Positions 55,983 to 64,000 of a stretch of DNA of 64,000 bases are shown one piece after another. The stretch is from Jackrogersella multiformis (lineage: Eukaryota; Ascomycota; Sordariomycetes; Xylariales; Hypoxylaceae): contig CADCXD010000002.1 of NCBI GenBank assembly GCA_902806575.1, positions 3,720,001-3,784,000 of the forward strand, given 5' to 3'. The position numbers and the translations under genes are program-made. Below the pieces are notes generated by a model. It was not told the DNA's origin, searched no databases, and worked only from the letters and a program-made list of their open reading frames with translations. Each line of letters starts with the position of its first letter. Positions within the stretch are counted from its first letter, which is position 1.

Positions 55983-57071
55983 ATGAATATGCTCACCTGC
56001 ACCTTTCTCAGTCCCGAACCTTTGGGAAGTCCTACTTCCACTGCCAGCGCTACTTCCCAAGATTCAGACCAAGACTCAGATCACCATGTAGAAGAGGATA
56101 CGGCACCACCCACGATAGCATCATTTCCTTTTCACAATTTCCCCAAGGAGATACGGCTCCTCATCTGGGAAGAAGCATTACGCCAGGAATCCTCAGAGCG
56201 TATCGTGCTGCTAAGCCACAAGTTTCTCCGTGTCCTTCCCTTCAAGTCCCTCGTTTCACCTATGCTGTCCATCAACAAAGAGAGCCGATCATGCTCTCTC
56301 TCGTTCTTCGATTTAAAGCTGCCTGTGCTCGGAATAAAAGGTACCCGCGCCGACTATAGCGACATAATAAAATCGACTGACCTTTACGAGTCGGACATGC
56401 TTAACAAAGACCAGAAAAGCTTGTACCTCAGCCCCGAACACGATACATTTATTACCGGCCTCGACCTCAAACTAATAGACGGCGGACGACAAGATGGATG
56501 GGGCATGGCGCCAGCAACGTGTCAGGATTGCCGAGACAAGATAGAGCACTTCATCAACTGTCGCACTCATGTTGGCCACGGCGTCTCTCCCATCCCCTAT
56601 AGGTATCGCACACAGTCTATATGGGACATTCGCTCCCGTATAGAAAAGGTCATATCTGTGTTCGCGGACGGATTCTTCTTCCCCACCGACTCCCCAGGCT
56701 CCTGTCGATGCCAGAAGAGAGGGTACCTCGAAAGTTTTGTGCACTGTTTCTGGTCCCCCACGGTGTTCCCAGGGGTCAAGCGATACTTCATCTACCCCTG
56801 GGGCGCATACACAGCACCGAAGGTGCGTGACCTACTGACATACCTCTTCCAACGACAGCCCGGACATCCACTACCAGCCGAATATCACATGAGGGAGCTA
56901 TTCTGGGGTGAGTACGTTGAGACCATCTGCGGGGACACCCTACCACATCAAACTGTCAGGACGAAAGTCTTGACAGATCCCGATATCGCTGAGTTCCGGA
57001 TTTGCTGCTCCGAATTTGAGCGCCGCTACGGTCCTATATACGAAAAAGGTATGACCTTCCAGCAGCGATGA
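55983..57071 (+). CDS. 2EXR-domain protein (long copy)
   Basis: Single exon, 362 residues. A Ser/Asp-rich start is followed by the 2EXR signature at about 48-66, FPFHNFPKEIRLLIWEEAL, and by LSINKESRSCSL, which fits the second conserved element of the family. The rest is a globular region with CQDCRDK and CRCQKRGY cysteine pairs, YFIYPWGAY and a C-terminal Arg/Glu helix. 2EXR proteins are a large expanded group in filamentous ascomycetes, most without known function; some are linked to heterokaryon-type loci in annotations, which is weak. First of three such genes in a row, all on the same strand, and the only full-length one. Confidence 0.85.
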   Translation: MNMLTCTFLSPEPLGSPTSTASATSQDSDQDSDHHVEEDTAPPTIASFPFHNFPKEIRLLIWEEALRQESSERIVLLSHKFLRVLPFKSLVSPMLSINKESRSCSLSFFDLKLPVLGIKGTRADYSDIIKSTDLYESDMLNKDQKSLYLSPEHDTFITGLDLKLIDGGRQDGWGMAPATCQDCRDKIEHFINCRTHVGHGVSPIPYRYRTQSIWDIRSRIEKVISVFADGFFFPTDSPGSCRCQKRGYLESFVHCFWSPTVFPGVKRYFIYPWGAYTAPKVRDLLTYLFQRQPGHPLPAEYHMRELFWGEYVETICGDTLPHQTVRTKVLTDPDIAEFRICCSEFERRYGPIYEKGMTFQQR

Positions 57072-58108
57072 AGATTCAAGAGGTGAAAATTAACTCGCAA
57101 AACCATCCTGACGAATCATCCGAAGGCGATTATGCTCCCAAAACATAATACAGCCGTTGTGGGTTCACCTCCTTTCGTCAATGAGGGAAGAGTTTGTCGT
57201 ATTACTTGGTTCCTTCAGAGGTGCTAGTACTTCTTTTGTCTTGCTTTTTCGAGAGCTACTTGCTCTTACTGTGGATATCTAGCCATAGCGGTTGGCAGCA
57301 AATGCGATTCCACTCAGCGTCAGGTTTAGGGAATCTAGGATATTGTACACCAGCTATTTTGGTAAATTGTTTATTCTGGTTAGCTTCGCCAAGCACAGTA
57401 GAGTAGCGATAAATAGGCACTGATAACCTATGTCAAGCAATGAATAAGATGTCATTCCCTAACCTAAAAGAATTTGACGGAGGTGTTGCGATCATCTGAA
57501 ATGTGTTGATGGATCATCACTACTCGCCCCTGATTTATTTCTACGAGCTCCTACAGAGTAGGGTAGTTCCTATGGAATACATTAGATTCCTAGGTACGTA
57601 TGGTAGAAGATAGTATAACTACCTAGGTACCTGGTAGATAAAATCACGAAGAGACTTTCGATATGTTTGAACCTGTGTGATGGCGGTAGCAAGCCAGCTA
57701 CGTAGGAGAGAGAGTGATCCCAATAAGTTACGAATAAAATTATGAATACCTTAATTCGGTGATAAAACGCTTCCGAGTCGCTTCGGTACCTTAAACCACC
57801 ACATTAGGCAAATTTTAGACGGAAATACACGCTTCCTAAGGGACACACAAAACAGATACCTAGGTAGGTAACCAAGCAGTCAAATTGTATCCCTAGCAAC
57901 TCCATCATCTCCGCGTAAAATAAATCATATCCGACCTTTCTCGCATATAATTACCTACCTAGGTATATAACCTCTCCACCCTCCCCTTTTCACCACCTCC
58001 CCCCAAGTTCTCCGCATGCACACTCAACCCGCATCCACTCCCTGTCTATCAACCCTACACACTTATAATAGACTCAGACAGGTGTCTAACAGCTCAACCT
58101 CCCTAGCC
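57072..58108. other. Intergenic between 2EXR copies
   Basis: No supported gene. Exact TACCTAGGTA at 57620-57629, 57857-57866 and 57956-57965, the last ~145 bp before the next start codon. Confidence 0.5.
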
Positions 58109-58690
58109 ATGTCTGCATCTTTCACTCTCTTCCCTCGGCTGCCGCCTGAGCTGCGCCTGCAGATCTGGAATTTTGCGCTGGATACCGATTATGCAAACCA
58201 GTATCTGGTGCTCAACAAACGCTCTACGTCCCTCACGCTACCACCGAAGCCACCACCGAAGCCACTACCTCAGTGGGACGATATATCACGCATCCTGCAT
58301 GCCTGTCAGGAGAGCCGCGCCGTGACACAACAGTACTATTCGACCATATTGCCGCCCCACCGCTTCTGCCCACGGGGAAGACAGGTACGCCCATGGAGGT
58401 CGCACTGCCCAGGAATGGGCAAGCTATTGCGCAGGACGGTGGTCCTTGCCTGGCCATGCTGTCCACCTGACAGTTCGAGAAGCTTGCGTCTATGGAATGC
58501 AATGGATTTTAATCACCACATAGTATTATACTTCGGATATGGAGAGAGGGTAGTACGGCCTAGTCAGAATGAGTTGTTGTGGCGAAGTAGTCCCTTGAGA
58601 TTCTCAAAAGAGTGGGAAGAGAGTATCTTCGAAGAACACAATCTTCTTCTAGAACTAGATACGTACCACACTGGAGCGCGATTTTGGTGA
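58109..58690 (+). CDS. 2EXR-domain protein (medium copy)
   Basis: 193 residues from the ATG at 58109; an ATG at 58016 in the same frame is open but adds a non-conserved, low-complexity lead. The 2EXR motif FTLFPRLPPELRLQIWNFAL starts at residue 5, followed by a Lys/Pro insertion and the second element ILHACQESRAVTQQYY. After about residue 90 the frame becomes Arg/Pro/Cys-rich and unlike the long copy, and the alternative frame is also open through 58470, so an undetected intron or frameshift here is possible. The C-terminus (NLLLELDTYHTGARFW) looks real. Function unknown. Confidence 0.65.
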   Translation: MSASFTLFPRLPPELRLQIWNFALDTDYANQYLVLNKRSTSLTLPPKPPPKPLPQWDDISRILHACQESRAVTQQYYSTILPPHRFCPRGRQVRPWRSHCPGMGKLLRRTVVLAWPCCPPDSSRSLRLWNAMDFNHHIVLYFGYGERVVRPSQNELLWRSSPLRFSKEWEESIFEEHNLLLELDTYHTGARFW

Positions 58691-59403
58691 TCTACCGCCT
58701 GTCTACGCATCAGTGAGACCCAGAAAAGCTTGATGAAGAATGCACAGAGAGGTAGGCGGCTTTAGGAAGAAGGTAGATACAGTCCGACATAGCCATAATA
58801 TATCATAACAATACCTAGGTAATCTACCCAGCTTTCTACGACCTAGTAATTATAGTATTTAGCAGGCAAAGAAATAAGACATATGAAAGTAACCATACCC
58901 CTTTACATTAACCCAACAACCATAAGAGCACCTACCTAGTTACCTATATATAATACCTAAGTTAAGTTAAATCCTCGAAATGCATAGAATATCTCTAAAA
59001 TACCTAACCAAGAAAATACAATGGAAGTAAAATAAATAATATAATGCAGTAATAAATGCTACCTGATCTTATTGCATGTATTATTACCTGAGAAAAAAAT
59101 ATTTTAATGTCTTAATTCCTAAAAAGCATGCGCAGGAGAAAACCCAGGCAGACACATTATCCCCTTAGCAACCAACCCACCCTTCCACTCCTTCTTTCAT
59201 CTCCTCCTCTAAGTTCTCCTCTGTGTAAGTATATATATCCGACACACGTCTAGGTACTCCCTACTCACCATTTCTGCATCCTACATCCTACACCCTACAC
59301 CACACGCCTCCACCATACTCCATCCAAACCAGTACACAACAACCCAACCAACCTACCTCCCTACTTACCTCTCCCCACCCACCCACCCACCCCAGCCCCA
59401 ACC
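58691..59403. other. Intergenic between 2EXR copies
   Basis: No gene seen. TACCTAGGTA at 58812-58821; a very AT-rich block (58.9-59.1 kb) is followed by a C/A-rich leader with CCCACC repeats just before 59404. Confidence 0.45.
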
Positions 59404-59754
59404 ATGTCCCGCACCTTCCAACCCTTCCCACGGCTGCCCAGCAAGCTGCGCCTCGAAATCTGGAACCTGGCACTAGCCCACTCGACGCGGGGTCCGTACA
59501 CGGAGCAGCACCCGTGGAACCCGGGGTGGCCGCGTCTGCGGGACACGCTCAGCATCCTGAGCGTGTGCCGGGAGACGCGCGCGCTGTCGGCGAAGTACCC
59601 CTTATCCGCGATCCGGGTGGGGCCGCCGGTATCCCCGCCGCGGGGGCTGCTGGTCTGCAGGATCGTTCGTCGGCACGGGCCCGAGCTGCCGGGCCCGCGG
59701 CTCCCGCGGCAGAGCGGTGCGCCCTGGGTTAGACTGCTGCATTTGGGTAGATAG
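59404..59754 (+). CDS. 2EXR-domain protein (short copy)
   Basis: 116 residues, single exon. The 2EXR motif FQPFPRLPSKLRLEIWNLAL begins at residue 5, and LSVCRETRALSAKY is the second conserved element. The frame then turns Pro/Gly/Arg-rich (VGPPVSPPRGLL) and stops, lacking the long domain seen in the 55983 copy. GC-rich, unlike the flanking DNA. It may be a minimal paralogue, a truncated copy, or the first exon of a longer gene. Same strand and spacing as the other two. Confidence 0.6.
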   Translation: MSRTFQPFPRLPSKLRLEIWNLALAHSTRGPYTEQHPWNPGWPRLRDTLSILSVCRETRALSAKYPLSAIRVGPPVSPPRGLLVCRIVRRHGPELPGPRLPRQSGAPWVRLLHLGR

Positions 59755-60455
59755 GAGGGGTGCATACCTACATAACATACCTAAGGAACTTGAGAACTTA
59801 GAGAGGTCAGACGGAGAATGCCAGGAGCAGGTAGCTACGCAGAGATAGATATATATAGTCCGACATGATGTACTCCCATGTAGAGGCCACGGGGGTCCTT
59901 ATCTAGGTACCTAGGTAGTTAGGGCAGGAACATCGCAACACACACAATATCAGTCTACCTGACTTACACAACTTTGACACTTATCTCTCCGGTGCATCTC
60001 ACGTACATAAGTAGCTACCTGATAATTAGCAAGTCTCGCGGATTAGCAAACACCCGTTTAGCACAAACAACCCCAGGTAGACGAGCAGGAATCTTGATCA
60101 CACAGTTTTTCTTTTTCATCCCCGTCCTCATGGCTGTTTGGAAGTTCCTTTTCGAGAACTGCCCTAACCTAGCTACGTACGTATGGGTAACACAAAGCAA
60201 ACCCGCCGCCTACTGCTTTTTTCTTTCCTCCCCGGCCCTTGGGCCCCGGTTGCCAGGTCCTAGCCCATGCTGGATGTGGCGTTATGCAAGCCTCACTTAC
60301 ACCTCCCTGTTCTGCCGGGAATAATATGCAATGCACGTATGCCCCCGCCCTTCCGAGTAGTCTTTCATGCTTTGGGAAAAGGGTTCGACGATAAATGAGA
60401 AGGGAAGTGAATATCGATAGTTCCGTAATCCAGCGCGCCCCTTTCCACGGCTTCA
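59755..60455. other. Intergenic between convergent 2EXR and NAA15 genes
   Basis: No supported gene. TACCTAGGTA at 59908-59917. Small frames (59.97-60.32 kb) have no domain. Confidence 0.4.
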
Positions 60456-63049
60456 TCACGCGAACATAGTAACCTCGGGCCACTTCTGGTGGGCGGCCGT
60501 CTTAAAATTGTCGGTCTCACTGCTGCGCCATTGTCTCAAGAGTCCCAGAACCTCCGCGGCTTGTTCGTACTGAATCCCCTCCAGGCTGAGTACTCCCGCA
60601 AGATCCTTCTCGCTCTTGTTCTTATCTTCCCCTAGCAGTCTCTCAATCTTGAGAGCAGAAGTAACGTGCGACGGGCTGCTCTTATGCTTCTCGCGGAAAT
60701 TGGAATTAAATTCTTTCAGGTCTGCTGACGCGTCTACGGCGCTAAACCCAGACTTCAGAACCTCGACGACCTTGGGAGGTAGAGACCCAAGCTTTGAGTC
60801 GAGAACTTGGCGGAATCTGACGACCTGCTCATGGACAATGGGATGGTCTGCATCTATGGCTAATGCGGCGTTCAAACACCGAAGGGCAAGGAGATATTTT
60901 TCTAAGCGAAGTTAGCACATATGAATTCATAAGGATTGTAGCTTTGGCCTTACCTCTCCTAATGAAGACCTCGAAACCGGCAATTTGCCCGTCGATGTAC
61001 TTGGGGCTAAATTGAAGAATGGGCGAGAGGAACTTCGTAGCCTCGGCTAGGGGCTCAGCCGTCGCGGCAAGCTTCAATCCATGCGGGTCATCATCCCTCC
61101 TGACGGGCTCGGCGGACGCTCCTTTAGCTTTGTTGGGGTCCTGCTTGGCGGCCCTCTCAGCCGCTTCTCGCTCAGCCTTCTGGGCCTCCTTCTTAGCCTT
61201 TTTATTGGCTTTCTTCCTCTCTGCAGCATCGTCCCCATTGGTACCCGCAGATCCACCCACGCCGTTAGTTGCCTGGCTGCGGTCGTATAAACTTATATAG
61301 ATTGCGATAGCTCCGAGAGCTGCACGAGTGTAGAACGGGTGCTCGCGGATGTGATCCTCCCATCGAATCATGTCTACGTAGGCGCGGATCTGCCCTTTTC
61401 GCAGTGAAAAGCTGTGGAAGTCGAATTGATCCTCCTGCCATACCTCAAAGATATTGTAGACAGCGTGGAATCGCTTCAAGGCCAAGGGTATGTTCCCGTT
61501 ACGCACCCACGCTTCTCCATCTTCGGTTAGGTACCACACACTCTGCATGTCGAGCAGATCGTTCAATGGGCCACCGGGTGAATCATTCCTAGTGAAGAGG
61601 CCCATCGTCTGCAGGGCAGCTTCGCTCTCGTTGTTTCGTAGCTGATATTTCGCCGCTTTTGTGTTGATGTACCGGTCCTTTAGGTCGAGTTTGCGAGCTT
61701 GGTCCATGGTCTCCGAAGCCTTTTGGCTATTGCCGTAGTGCTTCCATATCCTGGCCTTGGTCATGTAGAATTCGACGTTGTCAGGTAATAAGTCGATTCC
61801 TTTGTTCACGTGCTCCATCGCCTTTTCAAGATCGCGACTGAGACTGTAGTTATAATGTTGCGCAAGGTAGTATAATGCTGCCGGTTCCCCTTTCAGTGCG
61901 TCTCCATTCGTCACGGAGTTCTCGCCGGAAGATGCACGTTTCGACTCGAGATATTCGTGTGCTAAGGATCCGAGAGTTTCTCGCTTGAATGAGTCGGTGT
62001 AGAGATGCTTAAGATTTGCAAAGGTTGAAGGGACCCCCTTTTCTAACATAAATGCTAGATAGCCGCGGGCTGCTTCTCGGAAATCGTCACCTGTGAAGGG
62101 TATGAGCGTTTTCCCACCAAGATAGATGAGCTCTAGGAAACTCACCAACGAGGAAGTCTAGTGGTAATCGTTTAGCAGCGTCACAGCGGGGGTACTTTTC
62201 AGCATATTCGTCGTAAATCGCCTTTTGGGCCGAGTGGTCACTAGTATCAATACCCGAAGCTTTTACAAGATTGGTATAATAGTCGGGATGTTCCGAATTA
62301 CGATCAACTAAGACACGGTAAGCAGCAACGGCCTCTTCCTTTCTGTCGAGCTTCGATAGATACTCTGCGCGTAGCTCCGAGACAGCCAGGCGATCAAGGT
62401 TGGACTTCGCAATAGACTCCAGGTGATCTAGAGCCCTCTGGTAATCCTGGGTCTCGGCGATTATGAGGTTTTTGTACATGACAGCTTCGGAGTTCTCGTA
62501 ATCGGTTTTAGACGGAGGCACCTTCAGAGAATCCTCGTAGGTGGTCATGACCTTCTCGGCTTGAGGAAGGTCGCCGGCTAGGTGGTGAGCAACTGCGAGT
62601 GCGGTCCAGTTCTGCCTCGCCTGAGGCCTGGCTTGGAGCATAGCGGTTCTGCTCTGTATATAGCCTTGGTAGTCGCGCATCTGGATCTGGAGAAAGGCGA
62701 GATCTCTTTGGATCTGGTGGGAGTCGGGTTCCAGCTTCAGGGCGAACTTGTAGGCCTTGATGGCCTCCTCGAAGTTCTTCTGGTGCCTGTATAACAGTCC
62801 GTAGACATGCCAACATATGTGCGATTTCATATCGGCTGTTAAGGCTTCCTTTCCTAGAGCAAATGCCTCTTCCGTCTTTCCCTGCTGGTTGATAATCAAT
62901 GCCTTCATGGCCATTGTATCACCGTGTTTAGGATTCTTCTTTAGGATCTGCTCAGCTGCTTTCAACCCCCTCTTGTATTGCTTATCCTCATAGTTACGTA
63001 TGACCTGTCGAAAGAGGGAACTCTCCTTCGAGTTGAGTGGTTGTGGCAT
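60456..63049 (-). CDS. naa15: NAA15/Nat1, auxiliary subunit of N-terminal acetyltransferase A
   Basis: Ribosome-anchoring TPR scaffold that holds the catalytic subunit Naa10 and directs co-translational acetylation of N-terminal Ser, Ala, Gly, Thr, Cys and Val. Model: exons 63049-62146, 62090-60954, 60901-60456; 828 residues, as expected for fungi. The start MPQPLNSKESSLFRQVIRNYEDKQYKRGLKAAEQIL is strongly conserved. Many TPR units are visible (e.g. EEAIKAYKFALKLEPDSHQIQRDLA, DLEKAMEHVNKGIDLLPDNVEFYMTKARI, ASETMDQARKLDLKDRYINTK). A Lys/Glu/Ala-rich basic coil (ERKKANKKAKKEAQKAEREAAERAAK) near residues 580-610 matches the family's ribosome-binding region. Both introns fall in phase and the adjoining motifs continue across them. 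No lesions. Confidence 0.96.
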
Positions 63050-64000
63050 GGTCGGTGGATTGTGAAAAGCTCCCCCGCCGTAAAAGCCTCTTCCGTGTCT
63101 TCAAAAATAACCGGTATTATTCTCGTGGCAGGGTGGGCAAGGTTGTCGTAAGATTGTTTTTTTCGTTTTGGTGTTTTTGGTTGCTGTGGGACTTGGCTGA
63201 ACAGAGTGAGTTAATTCGCCCTCCAAACCACGATATAGCCGGTTGGGATGATATGTGATGATTTATTCTGACCTTGGGATCTGTAGCCTTGGGAGAATAG
63301 TATTATATAGTTCAACTATTGAACTATTGAACTATTCTAAGTCCTTTTTCTACCAGGTAGTTGTAAGTAGCAATAAACGACGGCGTGGGATACGGGATAT
63401 GTTATTTATGATTTGGGTTGGGGATCCATGGATTTGTGTTTAACGGGAATAAGTTGGAGCTCGGAGCTTTTTGCGACGATTGCTTTTAACGCCTGGCCTG
63501 GTACCTAGGTACGAAGTAGAAGCGGGATGTTATTTCCTGTGGTACCTAGGTACACGACGGAATACAGTTCGTAAGGTGGGCAGGTGGGCAGAGAAAATAA
63601 AGCTCCCCACTAATTCTAACCGACGATTACCCAATCTATATATGCAGGTAAGAGGATGTTTCTGTTTCTCCTACCTACATAGGGTAGGTACATATGGAGG
63701 TACTCACCCTCACCCCTCCTTTACCTTTACTTTACCTTTACCTGCCCAGGTGCTTCACTAAAGCTGGGAAGGAAACGATTGGATCGGTAGGCCCAATGAG
63801 ATGTTCTCACCTAATGTTGCTGAATATACTAGGTAAACATAGAACGCATATACAGTTGAATATATTACATTGTAGTGGTGAGGGTACAAATGTGGCTAAC
63901 ACAAGTGCGTAGTCGAGAGATACTGGGTACCTTGACAATTATTCACCCTCTCAACGGAAACGGTATGTGCAGCGCTATGTACAAGTATCTAGCATTGGTC
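63050..64000. other. NAA15 upstream region
   Basis: No gene seen. Three tandem AACTATTG units at 63314-63337 (last one ending in C) and TACCTAGGTA at 63502-63511 and 63543-63552. A CTTTAC-type short repeat lies near 63720-63740. The right edge is open, so a neighbouring gene could begin outside. Confidence 0.45.

Overview
This is a 64 kb piece of a filamentous ascomycete nuclear genome. Genes carry short GT-AG introns (about 48-110 bp), coding blocks sit in AT-richer intergenic DNA, and the proteins are of fungal type (NDR kinase COT-1, Zn2Cys6 regulator, Pad1/Fdc1, 2EXR and SLATT proteins). Protein style and gene lengths suggest Sordariomycetes, perhaps Xylariales; that placement is inference. 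I see no virus, intact transposon or CRISPR array. All gene models were read by eye: exon joins keep frame and restore known family motifs, but none was checked with RNA data or a search.

Layout. 1-5.5 kb: housekeeping kinase cot-1 with a long repeat-bearing leader, then the splicing factor SF3a subunit 2. 7.3-18.3 kb: an accessory, metabolism-like block with an FSH serine hydrolase, a Zn2Cys6 regulator, a broken short-chain dehydrogenase (SDR), an intact NorA-like SDR, and the divergent pair fdc1/pad1. Fdc1 decarboxylates phenylacrylic and sorbic acids using the prenylated flavin made by Pad1, so the pair is a functional unit. A regulator and SDRs next to it suggest a weak-acid or aromatic-acid detoxification cluster. 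19.4-26.4 kb: variable genes (SLATT two-membrane-segment protein, small secreted protein, an ORF without a visible start, an APH-like kinase, an uncharacterised conserved protein). 28.5-36.8 kb: core genes (Mpv17/PMP22, phosphoglycerate kinase, proteasome lid SEM1/DSS1, IML2-like). 39.9-46.1 kb: secreted beta-propeller protein, 2-hydroxyacid dehydrogenase, TFIIB. 48.1-54.4 kb: single-pass membrane protein, mitochondrial CoA-transferase (SUGCT type), PHD-finger protein. 55.0-59.8 kb: an intron-containing tRNA on the minus strand and three successive 2EXR-domain genes of decreasing length. 60.5-63.0 kb: NAA15, auxiliary subunit of N-terminal acetyltransferase A.

The strongest signal not explained by genes is a perfect 10-bp palindrome, TACCTAGGTA. 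I located at least 35 exact copies, all outside coding sequence, often extended by partial repeats and twice to 18 bp. Other points of interest are paired CCGAA-N4-CCGAA elements in the fdc1/pad1 intergenic region, an SDR inactivated by a frameshift plus an in-frame TAG, and a short interstitial telomere-like tract near 8.8 kb.
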